Program-made: the position numbers and the translations under genes | Part shown: positions 35,922 through 47,422 of the stretch, piece after piece | Layout: each line of letters starts with the position of its first letter | Numbering within the stretch: position 1 is the stretch's first letter | Assembly: GCA_037954235.1 (NCBI GenBank) | Contig: JBBMOA010000004.1 | Location: forward strand, 4,477,001-4,541,000 | Source: Aulostomus chinensis | Lineage: Eukaryota; Chordata; Actinopteri; Syngnathiformes; Aulostomidae | DNA: 64,000 bases | Direction of reading: 5' to 3' | Notes under the pieces: model-generated | Seen by the model: the letters and a program-made list of their open reading frames with translations, nothing else | What the model was told of the DNA's origin: nothing | The model's database searches: none

Positions 35922-35965
35922 GTACTTGGTAGTACTTGGTAGTACTCGGTATTACTCGGTATTAC
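35922..35965. repeat. Minisatellite, about 10-12 bp unit (GTACTTGGTA / GTATTACTCG)
   Basis: Four successive variants of TACTTGGTAGTACTTGG, TACTCGGTATTACTCGG in tandem. Confidence 0.85.
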
Positions 35966-36283
35966 CAATACCACTAAAAGTGAAGAGTTTGGTCACACAA
36001 ATAACGAATGGTGACGTTTGTCCTTGCTGGAGAGAAACTTTAAAACACATGAAAGGAAAGGTCTGACCGACTGTGATGTTGTGTAATGAGAACAAAACAG
36101 ACTTTCATGCGCGGAGACAAACGTGGTCAGCCGAGCTACCCCGGTCAACGCCGGACCGCTGCTAACGTTGGATGTGGAGGGCAGTGAGGCTGCAGGGTTA
36201 CAGGATTCAGAGGTACGTCGCTATTATGTTCGCAGAAGTCCTTCTTTGGATTGGGAAGATTACACATGTAGGTCCTCTAATTA
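35966..36283. other. Non-coding sequence, CpG-richer in its second half
   Basis: The segment 36110-36240 is CpG-richer and open in two frames. It is followed by GGTCCTCTAATTACCAGCAGGGGG, which resembles the end of a repeat often seen in fish, but I cannot name it. Confidence 0.35.
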
Positions 36284-36296
36284 CCAGCAGGGGGAG
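36284..36296. promoter_or_regulatory. CTCF-like motif
   Basis: CCAGCAGGGGGAG matches the CTCF core (CCASYAGRGGGC) at most positions. Seen by eye only. Confidence 0.3.
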
Positions 36297-36510
36297 ACAG
36301 AATTTCCACACTGTAAGTTTAATCGATCCAAACCTCAACCACGCAAACACAACAAGGTTTTTTCATTGTACTCTAGCAATTGTGAGCATCAGCACATAAT
36401 AAAGCTAATCACCATCAGGTTAACTCAGGTTTGTTATTCCACAGTCACTCTCATCCTCATTAGCCTGTCCCTTAGCACATCATCCCCTCTCTGTTTCTTT
36501 ACATCCTCAA

Positions 36511-36527
36511 CCCCCCCCCCCCCCCCC
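36511..36527. repeat. C17 homopolymer
   Basis: Seventeen uninterrupted C. Confidence 0.9.
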
Positions 36528-37521
36528 AGCATGTCGTCTGTCTTCTCCATGGGCCCACCACGGCGTGACAGGTGACTGACGACGCTAACAATAGTGGGCG
36601 CGATGCCCCTGCTCAGCAGAGCACAAGCCGCATGATAAATTACCCTCATCAGTTTGTTTTGCTAACAGCCCACGCAGGTCACCACCAAGGCCGGTCGTGA
36701 CATTTTGTTGCATACTGTATATGCAAATACCTGCCAATCAATTAGCACGCCGGTCCCTGAGCTCCCGGCTCTGCCCATTGTGATTAAAATGAATTGATTG
36801 TGGGCTAAAAGCAAAAGCGGCCTGGCTGCCAAAACACCAGGGGTCAACAGGACGCAACCGAGAAAATGCTGAAAAATAGAATTTGAAGTAATGTTTCTTT
36901 GCTCCTCACTCACCTGCCTTCACAACATTCTTTATCACCACCTCATGACTGCAGGTGCAGTATAAAGCACAATGAAATTTGAGAGAGCAGCAATGTAAAT
37001 AGACCGGGTAATACATTTAAAGGAGGTTGTCAGAGCTTTTCGGGTTATCAGGTTGTTATATGATGGGAAAATGATGGCGGCAGCATTATTTGGAGCCGCC
37101 TGTGGTTGTGTTGTCGTAGTTCAGTGTGCGTTTTCACAGCTGAAGGAGAGGGTGCACATGCCTGGGGTTGTCAGTCAGCAATGACAAGACTGATGGACAA
37201 AGAGCGAGCGTTTGCAAGATTCATGAAAAACTACAAGCGGCTTTTGATTTAGTCTCAAGGGCTTTAAAGGCGGGGTAAACAACTCGCTGATGGTTTACTG
37301 AGAGACTGATTAAAGGGAACGCTTATCATTCAAAGCCAGGCCTGCTTTCATAAACAATGTTTGCACAGGAAGAGTCAAGAGGAAGGTAATAAAGGGCCCT
37401 TTTGAAAAAAAAAAAACACGAAGCTTTCTTTAATAAAGCTCTCGTCTGCGACTTTGATTTCCTCATTTCCTCGTATTTTGTCAAACAGCTTCCCGTTACG
37501 CAACTATGTAAGAATTTTAAG
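36528..37521. other. Non-coding sequence with an octamer motif and homeodomain-like sites
   Basis: A perfect octamer ATGCAAAT lies at 36721-36728, near CAATCAATTAG and GATTAAAATGAATTGATTG. This dense non-repetitive block (about 36690-36900) has the look of a conserved non-coding element, but conservation cannot be judged from one sequence. Confidence 0.25.
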
Positions 37522-37545
37522 TGATGATGATGATGATGATGATGA
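37522..37545. repeat. (TGA)8 trinucleotide repeat
   Basis: Eight uninterrupted TGA units. Confidence 0.95.
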
Positions 37546-38719
37546 AGGTTCTTGGTTCTGTTTTAACAACACACGATAATGGACTGTGTTTTCTGTAAAT
37601 GCCTGGTTTGACTGTTAATCCTTATCCCCTATCACTCCGGTAGCTTACACATTCACTGTCGCACCTTTTAGGATTTATTCTGTTTAATCTCTTAATGGTG
37701 ATTATAATGTATGGGGCAGTCGTAATCAAAGGGCCACACATTAACTGATAGACCCGCGTCGCCCGTCCTCTGTATCTCCCTGGTTTTCGGTTTATTACTG
37801 TTGCAGCACCAGTTTTATATCATCCTCTTCCTCCTCTTTGCAATAGTCTTTGATTAGCACTGCACTAATGCTACTTAATGCTGGTTTTGTCATGTCTGCC
37901 ATCTGTTGTAGAAGTCTGTCATTGACATATGCAGACCTGCAACACTCTCTTCACCCCCACTCTGGCAGCCTCTGATATCATATGGTCCGCTGATGCAACA
38001 GCGTTTTTTGTTGTTGTTGTTGTTTTTGTTTTTAAGGCCTAGAGTTCACGAAATAGTTAAGACAAAGTAACAAAAGAAATACACAATTAAAATGATCATG
38101 GGAATCAAGTGGGAAGGGATTGTCAATCATCCATGTTCGCATTACAGCTTGCTCCTTAGCTCCATACACAATCCTTTCAGAGAGGATCCAATACTTTTTG
38201 CAGTATTTGAAGTATTTTGTACAGGGTTGTGCAAACAAAGACAAAAGGTATTCTCAAGCCACAACTTTGTTATTGATTCTTTTTTGGAGTGAGCGACTAA
38301 GTAGGAGGTTTTGCAGCGATTCCTGCAGAAATCCTGCATGAGCTGCTGGAGAGGACCAGGCACGCTAGTTCTGTTTTGTTTTTGTTTTTTTAAATATACT
38401 TTTTTGTTTTTATCTTTGCTTTTACTGCATCACTATTGCAGTATTCTCTGGGAAAAAGCACTGGTGTCATATATGGGTATGCTGCGCGGCGTGGATTCTG
38501 TAGCACCTCAGCCAGATACTGTATGTGTGTTGTTGGTGCTGATTGGACTCGGAGCAGTAGGTTTTTCACCGGGGATGTTTGTGGGTCCCGACCTGTGTTA
38601 CAGTGTGTCGGTTCAGTTATGTGCGGTCAATAAAGTTGGCCGCTTGGGAGGAAGTAATCTCGTTGCTTTATGAGACACTGCTGCACGACTGATCTCATCA
38701 TTTAGTCTGTTTTTATGTA
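37546..38719. other. Non-coding sequence with a (TTG)n run
   Basis: A (TTG)n tract lies at about 38008-38030. A 120-codon open frame at 38311-38673 runs into the L2-like 3' end that follows. No protein family is recognised, and it may be part of an old LINE 3' region. Confidence 0.4.
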
Positions 38720-38767
38720 TTTGTAAAGCACTTTGTGACCTCGGTTTGTTAAGTACTGTACAAATTT
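38720..38767 (+). mobile_element. L2-like LINE 3' end, small fragment
   Basis: TTGTAAAGCACTTTGTGACC, then GGTTTGTTAAGTACTGTACAAAT. It resembles the conserved 3' terminal stem-loop of fish L2/CR1-group LINEs (AAAGCACTTTGTGAC...AAGTGCTATACAAAT). The element upstream is too decayed to follow. Confidence 0.5.
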
Positions 38768-38980
38768 AGCTGCAGTTGTTTTTGGGCCTCATCCTTTTTG
38801 AACCTGTCCTGACACATCATCATAAACTCTGACAGGGTACTTAACCCTCTCCTACCGCTAGCAGCCACTGCCAGCATTTCTGAACATTTTCACGGATCTT
38901 TCGATTGTTAGACAACCAGCATCTCCACTCACCTCCTCTGGGTGACTTGACTTGGATCCAGACGTGGAGAATTTTGTCAT

Positions 38981-39021
38981 CAATCGGTGTCATCACTGTC
39001 AGGCAGTGATGACACCGATTG
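38981..39021. repeat. Perfect 18-bp inverted repeat (hairpin, 5-nt loop)
   Basis: CAATCGGTGTCATCACTG at 38981-38998 is the exact reverse complement of 39004-39021, with the loop TCAGG. Surrounding sequence is unremarkable. Confidence 0.95.
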
Positions 39022-39422
39022 CCAGCACATCTCTTCGACGGCAGGAAGCATCTCACAAATGACAGAAAATCTCGCCATTGGAGGAGAAACAGTTCATGAA
39101 AGTATTTTCTGTGAACAACGACGGAGGTTTTAAGAAATACAAAAATTAACTGGTGCCCACAGCACGATGTCGCAGTTGCCTTTGCCTCCATTTACTAAAC
39201 AACCATTCATCTGGTCATTGTCAAACTTCGTGTTCCCCACCAGGACGTGTAGTGTCGAGTTTGACTGAAATTAAAGACAAATTGACAGAGATCAAAGCCA
39301 GAGATTGTCAGGGAGGTTTTGTGATGTCACAGAGCCAATGAAAGGTGCTGCATAAAATAAAGGGGCGCGGCATGGCCTCTCGAACAAGGGGCAGTGCAAG
39401 AGAAAAAGGAGTTGTACATGTA
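39022..39422. other. Non-coding sequence, nothing recognised
   Basis: Short unique stretch before the TA-flanked element. Confidence 0.5.
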
Positions 39423-40112
39423 CCGTATTTTCTGCACTGTAACGCGCACCCAAAAACCTTGAATTTTCTCAAAAAACGACCGTGCGCCTTATAATCCGAT
39501 GCGCCTTATGTATGGATAAATATTGGTTAATTATGGCTACCGTAGTCAGGGGGCGTCGCCGAAGTAACGGCGGTAAAAACGGTATTGTCACTGAACTGCC
39601 AGACAACAACGGCAACACTGACTCGGATAATGACGACTTTGACGAGACGGAACCGGGCACGTTGGATGCCGTAGTCGCCCAACTGCTCAACTCGGACACT
39701 GAAGAGGAAGAATTCGATGGATTCGTGGAGGAGGAATGAACTGAAAGAGTGAGCTTTGCGTGTTTCTTTCACGTGTTTACAACTGAACGAGGCTTGGAGA
39801 TATTGTGAATAAGTTCCCCTCCACGTTTGTGAATGCACTACCTTGTTTTGGGAGTGAACGGAGTTGTCAGAAAGTTGGTTTGTATTCTATTAATAAAGTT
39901 TGACCGACTGACTTATCTGACTGTTTTGTTGACGTTCCCTTTAGCGCAGCTCCATCTAGTGGATGCATAACGCAACCCCAGCCACTACAGTCGTTTCTAT
40001 TCTATGCACCTTATAATGCGGTGCGCCCTGTATATGAAAACAGTGTTAAAATAGGCCATTCATTGAAGGTGCGCCTTATAATCCGATCCACCTTATAGTG
40101 CGGAAAATATGG
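39423..40112 (+). mobile_element. TA-flanked DNA transposon, deleted copy (pogo/Tc1-mariner superfamily suspected)
   Basis: About 690 bp flanked by TA on each side (39421-39422 and 40113-40114). The ends are imperfect inverted repeats: CCGTATTTTCTGCACTGTAA at the left, and on the minus strand CCATATTTTCCGCACTATAA at the right. Subterminal repeats of GCGCCTTATAATCCG occur at 39484, 39502 (partial), 40021 (variant) and 40072. I recognise this 'GCGCACC/CTTATAATCCG' signature as a widespread vertebrate repeat. The TA duplication fits the Tc1/mariner/pogo group, but no catalytic domain is left to prove it. The interior keeps the 3' end of a transposase-like gene and an AATAAA at 39892-39897, so this is a deletion derivative of a larger autonomous element. 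Confidence 0.7.
39533..39739 (+). pseudogene. Acidic C-terminal tail of a transposase-like protein
   Basis: An open frame of 68 codons beginning MATVVRGRRRSNGGKNG and ending in a very acidic tail (SDNDDFDETEPG, LNSDTEEEEFDGFVEEE). Such Asp/Glu-rich C-termini are typical of pogo/jerky-type transposases. The frame is intact and is followed by an AATAAA about 155 bp downstream. The ATG lies just inside the left subterminal repeats, and the upstream DNA-binding and DDE regions are missing. It is most likely a remnant rather than a functional protein; the family assignment is inference. Confidence 0.5.
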
Positions 40113-40114
40113 TA

Positions 40115-41080
40115 TTAGTAATATCAGCAGTAAGTTAGACATCAAATTGAAACAGAGCACACCAGAGATTATTCAGCAAGAATTTGCCAGTTTGGCAATT
40201 CATGGCTGGCCCTCTGCACTAGCAGATACAATTTCAGAATAATGACACAAACTGCAGCATGTTGACTCCCAGAGATATGAGACCTTTTGTAGATTCTTCC
40301 AGTCAAAAGATATGACGATATGATATGGACATAGATATGAAGACCATCTTTAAAAGGTAAAGGAGTTGAAGTGAGAGTTTGCAGACTGACTGGCTGCATT
40401 GACGGTACACCAGCAACTGCTTGGACTGGATTTTTCAAGGCTAAAATTCTCTTTTCAAATTGGGATGGGAGGGCGGTGGTGACTTCACACCATACCACAG
40501 TGCATAGCCCATACATAATTCATGGTCCTGCATTGAGCCATAATCTGTGCTCCCCGCGCTAATGAAAGCTGCAGTGCTGCATTTTTACGGCATGTAATAA
40601 TGTGGCAGGAAAGGGAACATCGCATCATGAATGGGTACACTGACTCTCCACTCCCGCTATGTCCTCCCTGCAGACACTTGCAGCCACTTTAATCCAACGG
40701 TCCATCAAATGTCACTGGAGGCTGATGATACAACACGCTACACTTTTATGGTTTTCAAAGCTAGAGTGGAAGGGGAAGACAATACCTTCATATAAAAAGG
40801 TGGGAGGCTGGGGCGACCGCGGAAAGGGGAAGAGTTTGACACAAGGAGTGAAGCGATGCAGCGTTGGGCTGTTGTTATAATGAACAAGTTCCAGCAGACG
40901 GAAGGAGCTCAACCTGACAGCAAGTATAGAGGCAGCAGCACTTTCCGCATTTCTGATCTAGGAGGCAGAATTGGCCGACACATCACATCTCTCACCCCGT
41001 CTTTTTCAAAGAATCTCAATGTTTATGTGACAGAATAATATGCATTAGTGAGAGCGGCACATCATTCGCTCTATGCCTCC
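40115..41080. other. Non-coding sequence, nothing recognised
   Basis: No gene or repeat family identified. Confidence 0.5.
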
Positions 41081-41100
41081 CTCTCTCTCTCTCTCTCTCT
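41081..41100. repeat. (CT)10 microsatellite
   Basis: Ten uninterrupted CT units. Confidence 0.95.
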
Positions 41101-41537
41101 ATTTCCCTTCCATTGCCCATCAGTTCCACGGGTTTGGCTCATTGAGTGCACTGGAGTGAGACCGACGCGCATGGTCGCGCTCAATAGCACCATGCTGCTC
41201 AGCATGGGGATATTAGTGTACCCTGCCAGACGGTTTGGATACAGTTCTCTGACCTCACTTGTAAGAATCAGTTTTCTATCTGTCAGCCCCCCTCTGCATG
41301 TTTTTGTCTGCGACATTCAGAGGTGTCCAGGCAGGGTACATCTAGAGGTTGTAAGTGACTGATAAACGCTGACAGTGGAGAAGAAATTATTGAGTTGAGA
41401 GGAACGTGACAGAGGAGTGTGTGGGACCGAGAAAAATAAGCTGTGAACGTGTCAAAACTCTCTTCCAGCATCACCTCATGATTCCTTTTTTTCTCCTTTT
41501 TTTCCCCTTTCCAATTGAAGAACAAGAAATCCATAGT

Positions 41538-41554
41538 GGGGGGGGGGGGGGGGG
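41538..41554. repeat. G17 homopolymer
   Basis: Seventeen uninterrupted G, shortly followed by A11 at about 41592-41603. Confidence 0.9.
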
Positions 41555-41603
41555 TGTTTTAAAGAAATTCAGGGGTAAATGTAGGGGAGGGAAAAAAAAA
41601 AAA

Positions 41604-43706
41604 CTATCCAAAATTCCTTCCCCTCAGGAGACTGAATTGAAATAGCTGAGGACAGAAGACAACTGCACGCCCTGTGGTCGTGCTGCTGCTTCCGCTGTCT
41701 CACTCTGGGCTTCAGCAGACCAGCTGTAACATCTCTGAAGAAAAGTAAGCAAAAACAGGAACGCATTATCCATTCCTACCCAACTAAAATGACAGCAGAC
41801 GAGACCTTAATTTCCAACATGAAATCTAAAACACGTGTGTTTTGCACCTCTGTGTTTTTTGCACCTCTGTCTACGAGGAAGTTTATGTGAAGGTGGGAAA
41901 TGGCCTCATTATTACAGGCGAGGCTCCTCTAACATCTCGCCACCTGAGGTTCCCCGTGGGGGGGTTAATGTCAATCGCCTTCCCATCAGTGTAGACAGAC
42001 TTCTGAGGCAGGAGCCTCCTGTCCTTCGCCCACGATGAGCTCATGCATTATTCTCAGGCAAATCTCCCCTTTCGAATGAAGAGAAGGGAGGAGGCCTTGA
42101 ATCATGAGGAAGACAGCTTGTGGACAGTCAGGTGGACTTGAAACGCAGTGAGAAATGACTGACAATCAAATTTTTTCCCACTTCTTTCCAATTCACTTTC
42201 TCGCTCTTTTTTCTCCTCCCACCACACGTTTAGCTTTTCTGCTCTCAGCTTGACATACAGTGGCCGCTCCTGATGCACTACAGTCCATCCACCGACCATG
42301 TGGTGAGCTGAACTTGTGCCAAACTGCAATAAAAGCTCTTGCATAATTAAAAAATAAACTTATATTCTAGCACAAGGTCTAAGATCCTGCTTGACTTATT
42401 CAGTCAGAGCCTTTCATTTTGGAATATTCACATCAGTAAAAAAGAATAATGATTTGAGTAGATGCTTCATAGTTATGGCCCAAAGGGAGAAATTCTTTTT
42501 ATTCAAATAAATCTTTTCACAGTCGCTGAAGGTTTTTAAAAGTGCATCTGTCTTGGCGCTGAAACATCCAGGAGTCATTACAAATCACGCTGTTATATTC
42601 TATGAACTGCTGCTGCATTTTTAAAATCGCTGAGAAAAAAAAAAAAGTTTTCTTCCGAAAGGTGGCATTAGCACAAATGAAACTGATTACATTCGCCAGT
42701 AAATGAAGGCCACCTTCCTGGGGTCAACACAAAAAAATAATACAATGTTGCTAATGAAATATTCTCGATATGGCATCCACGTGTCATCAGTCACAAAATA
42801 AAATGTTGCATACAAAATCCATCAAAGCACGTTTAAGATTTTGTAAACGACAATAAATCAATATGTGGCAGCCGCAGAAACTGAAATATCTTCATACATT
42901 AATCAATAAATGGAATGCATGCTATTTATGAGTGTCTGTCTTTTTCCTTTCAAAAGCTAAAAGAATAGAAACTCCTTTTCTGTTCGTTGAGAGCAGGTTG
43001 GAGATGGTTAGCAGGCGCTAGCCCGCTTAGCTTTGTTTGAGCATTTAAAAAAAAACAAAAAACAAAGTCAAACAGCTTTTCCAAAGCTCGCCAATGTAAC
43101 TGGATTCCAAACTTTAAATTCCTGTACACCTTGAAGGATTCCTGCCAGCAACACCAGTGGAAAGGCTAGCGGCACCAACATTGATGCTAGCTCTGGGAGA
43201 CACAGTGCCTTTGTAGAACGTGAAAGGGATAAAACTGGTTTATCTTTGATGGGAACTTTAATTGACTACTCATGTGATATATTTTTCTCTCCACAAAATT
43301 CCAGAGATCCCACTGGGGCAAACTATTCCACATCAGCAGGTTCAATCCACTTTGAGACAGCCAATATCTGTGGTCCTTTTATTTTTTCTCCCATCAAATA
43401 AGTCCCAGCGATTGCAGCACCTCTGCAGGTAGCTGCAGAAAAATACCCAGGTGGATAAAGCACCTTCTGTTTCAGTGTGTTCAGACTTTTATAACTCAGT
43501 GTAGTTACAGGGAAAACCATCAGTGCTATCATTCATTAAGAGACAGAACTACGGCGCACCACATTCAGAGACAGCGCCAGACGTTTCTGCAACCGACTGA
43601 AAGGTAAAAATTAAAAGTCCAAACCAATGGGGTGAATTATTCAAGTGAGCGGCAGCTTTCATTATTCTATAAGAAGTTTCTTTTCTTCCAGCCATCTTCA
43701 GCGGCA
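41604..43706. other. Non-coding sequence, no gene recognised
   Basis: AT-rich from about 42340 to 43100, with A-runs at 42636-42647 and 43048-43057. No supported gene. Confidence 0.5.
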
Positions 43707-43730
43707 CAGAGAGAGAGAGAGAGAGAGAGA
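43707..43730. repeat. (GA)12 microsatellite
   Basis: Twelve uninterrupted GA units. Confidence 0.96.
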
Positions 43731-45122
43731 ACCTGACCTGATCACTGTGACCCACTGGTTCCTCTGCCTCTGCAGTGCTTCATGGGATACTCGGTCCCTG
43801 CAGCAGCTGTGTTCCAATTAGAGAGCCCTGACTTATGTGCCCCATATTAGCATTCCATTTAGGCTCCCCTGCTCCTCACCTGGTCTCCACAGTGTGGTGG
43901 TCCACTGCAAACTGCCACCGCTCAGACCCCTCGGCTGCGACTGCCTACTAGTCCCACTAATTGACTCTTGATCTACCCACAGCGCACGGGTGAACCCACG
44001 CCGCATTAGCTCCGATTTAACACACAGTATGACGGGAAATATCATCACAACTTCTCAACTATTTCTCTCTACTGGCGAGATTAAATTGGACCAATTTAAA
44101 GGACGCCACGGCTGCACAGCTTTTGATTTCCCATCAGCTAAAAGAGTCGTGATAACAAATGTTCATAATATAGTTACTAAAGATCTCACAATCTTTCTTT
44201 AAAGCAAGATAAATGACAAATCAGAGGTTCGGTGTAGCTCAGTGTGAGCGTTAAGGGCGACATGCTGCTGGCTGTGACTGCAGAGAGGTGCCCTGCGGAG
44301 AATAAGAGATTCCTCTAATCGCAGTTTGCCTCGGGTGAAGGCTGCAGAGGGCCAGACACTACAGTCTTATCTCCCGGAAACATGCCAGAGAGAGACACAA
44401 ACGCACACATAAACATGCGAGCGTGTGCGTTAGCTCGCACACATACGCTGGAAACAGTGAGTTTCCCCTCAGAGATGAGATTCAAGGGGAGACACTGATA
44501 TATATATGTGTGTGTATACGGCCACTGTGTGTTCTGAATTATATCAAATAATATTGTATGCTACCTTTTTATATGAAGTGAATCCCTGGGCTGCCATTGT
44601 GGAGCGCATTTTGAAAGAAGTGGTTTCAAAGTTTATTTCCCAGTGTGCTGCTGGATATCAAAAGATTTGAAAATATATTTGAAAAATAATATACTCCTAT
44701 AACAAGGCATGACTTGATTTCCATTTCAGTTTACATAAGTTATTGGATTTATGTTATTAATAGAGAGGAACTTCATAGCGTTGAGCCAGAGATATCCAGG
44801 CAGGGAATGTATTCCTTTGTCATTTAATTAGCGCCATTTCAATTTTAACAACCATACACCGTCAACTTGTAAACGACGGCAGAGCGCCAGGTGGGATTGT
44901 GAATGGCCTGCAGGATCATTTAGAATATAGAACAACCAAGTATAAAACACTGGAGCTTAACGATAAGAGTATTTTGCAAGTTCGAGCTCATTTACTTCAT
45001 CCCAACACTGCAGAGTATTCATAACTTTGTCTTGATTGATGTACACCCACCAAAACTAAGACTACAGAGTTTTCCATCACTTACAGTGAACTCTGTATAT
45101 CCACATCTACAGAGCCGTCGTG
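43731..45122. other. Non-coding sequence, nothing recognised
   Basis: Contains a short AT/GT alternating run at about 44498-44516. A tRNA-like string near 44228 was examined and rejected. Confidence 0.5.
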
Positions 45123-45730
45123 CTAAGCTACATGAATAATGGTTAGTTAATGCTTATTTTGTACAAGATGGCTGAAGAAGTACTGTTTAAGCATTTATTC
45201 ATGATCTTTAGTAACATTTATCCCTTACAGACCTCCATGCCAACTTCTCCCACTGATTCCATCCATATTTGTTGTCACCTGTAGAGTAAACATGAGTGCC
45301 GTTAGTTAATGATTACAATCCTGTTAACTCAGCATGACTATACATTAACTAAGAGTTAACTAACAGTTCTACTCACTGTAAAGTGTTACCCCTTACAATT
45401 TTTTTTTTGGTCATCCTTCTAAACACAACAGTACATTATCACTTTACAATAAGGTTACAGGTAGTTCAGGATAAGTTATCGCTAGTATTGCATCGTTAAC
45501 CCCTAGTAATGCGTAGTTAACGATTGACGAATATCTTTCACAGACTAAACTTTACAAGTTATAGAAATTATTGATCGAACCAGAGGGAAGTTGGGTTTGG
45601 GTGAAGCGCTACTTAAAGGATGTACAGTATTTTCCCCACTTTACGGTAAGTATCACAGAGCGCATTAACACAGTTAATGTTTAATTATGGTTAAGAAATG
45701 CTTACTCAGCATTAACTCACCTATTTAAGA
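45123..45730. mobile_element. Cluster of MITE fragments (GTAACACTTTAC-ended type)
   Basis: One arm runs to ACTGTAAAGTGTTACC near 45377-45392. A second arm begins at about 45438 with CACTTTACAATAAGGTTAC, in opposite orientation. GTTAGTTAATG, AGTTAACTAACAG, CGTTAACCCCTAG and CAGCATTAACTC motifs repeat through the block, as in AT-rich teleost MITEs with this terminus. No coding sequence remains. Boundaries and target duplications cannot be fixed by eye. Confidence 0.5.
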
Positions 45731-46716
45731 TGCGTCCTCTCTGAGTAGATCGTGTTTTCATGTGGTCGACCAGACACTATTTATGAGGAAGACACACCCG
45801 GGATCCAAATGATGACTAAAATTCTTAAAACAACTCATTTTTCATCGGCATAATTTTTCACTTGTGTTGCACTGCACAAACTCTCTGCCCTATTAAACCC
45901 TGCTGAACTATTTTTTTTTATTGATTGAAACATTCTTCCAGCAGGCAGCTGGTTTCCATTCAGATTTGTACTTCTGAGGGCTGTGAAATCCATAGAGGTG
46001 AAAATCAATCTGTGTTCATTTTTGTCAGATACGGTACATATACCCGGCTCAATCAGGTCTTTTAAATGGATGCGTAAAAATGGCTGTCTCCAAGATTTTT
46101 GCCATTTGGATTTGCAGACTTGTAAAGACAATTGGGACATTTGCAAAAACACCATAGCTAGTTACGGAACAGAAACTGAATCGTTTATTAGTATCTGCAA
46201 CTGAAACTTTCCAGTGGTTTGAGAGAAATTGTATTTATGTGATGCTGACTGAAATTGTGTTTGCAAACTGGTGTATTACTCCCTGGAGTTAAAGCTCCCC
46301 AAACCCCAGTGTACTCTTTATATTTTGCCCCACCCCATATCTGCAGCTGTCCAAGTTTTTGTTGCATCCACGAGACCCCCTGACAAGAAATGGATTGCAG
46401 TGCTTTCCCGCCCCAGTAAACAGGCTTCCTGCTTGTGAAGGTATAGATGGGTTTGATATAGGATGCTGTTTAACCCAGAAACGACGCCATGGCCCCCGGG
46501 ACGGCCCATTCCTCACACTGCACATCCATCATGTAGGGCAATCGAATGAATGGGATATGGGGCTTCCCCCAGGGAAGGCGAGGAGAAAAGGAGAGAGATG
46601 TGTAGGGAGTGAGAGGAGAAGAGGGTGTCAGATTTAACCCGCATGTGGGTGGAGGTAACAATAGGCCCGCCTACCACATTCTTCCACTTACGGCATTCAA
46701 TTTTTAACAGGCTCTT
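45731..46716. other. Non-coding sequence, nothing recognised
   Basis: No gene or repeat family identified. The opposed open frames at 45835-46204 lack domains. Confidence 0.45.
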
Positions 46717-47280
46717 TTGTCAGGCTCCATCATGTTGAGCCTGCTAAACAAGAGAGAGACGGTTGGTGCGGGAAGCCAGGTGAAGCACTGGGGAAATCTT
46801 CTGTTTAGACTTGAAACACAGGATCTAGATTGGTGTAGTCGTGCTGGATTGGCGGTGGCTGTGAGGAATCTTCTGTGTTTACCACCTCATTTTGATGTGC
46901 CAGAACTTGTACCAGCTTTTAGGTGCCACAAACCCCTCTGGAACTATATTGCAAAAAAAGCACACAACGGAGCTTTCAGTGCTTTTCCCATTACAGCGTG
47001 ACAGCTACATACTTATCAAGCCTGCGTAGTTCGAGTGGAGGGGCTGAGCCTCTGAATCAAACCACCTCCAAATTCACTCAGTGGGAATCAAAAGTCATTT
47101 TTGCGATGAAATCAGCATATATGGTGTATTCTTATTGCTTGATTGTTTTGAATTGGGCACGATAGTGATCCAACCTTAGCGTGAAGTTTGGGTTGTTGCT
47201 GTAATTTAATTGTTCCACGGGAGGCACAAAAAAAAAGTGGTTGGGGCTCCATTTTTACTTGCTGTTGCTTCCATCTTTGA
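46717..47280. other. Unclassified block, possible repeat
   Basis: Two successive open frames on the plus strand (94 codons at 46717-47001, then 80 codons) have no known domain. Phrases such as GCCTGCGTAGTTCGAG and TTGGGTTGTTGCTG feel repetitive, but I cannot tie them to a family. It lies directly upstream of the Tc1 remnant. Confidence 0.25.
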
Positions 47281-47422
47281 CTTAAACACACTTTACATTA
47301 TTCTTTGGTGACACCGATTTAGTGAGAGCTTCCTCCCAAAAACCTCGTTTACATCGCATCACTGGGTTTAACTGGCACCCCGCAGTAGATCCTGACGACA
47401 TGGATGGGAACCAAATATCCAG

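Noticed and set aside
38311..38673. 120-codon open frame with a hydrophobic stretch
   Set aside because: The hydrophobic part comes from T-rich low-complexity DNA, and the frame runs up to an L2-like 3' end.
44228..44300. tRNA-like string (GGTGTAGCTCAGTGTGAGCG)
   Set aside because: It resembles an A box, but no B box or cloverleaf can be formed downstream.
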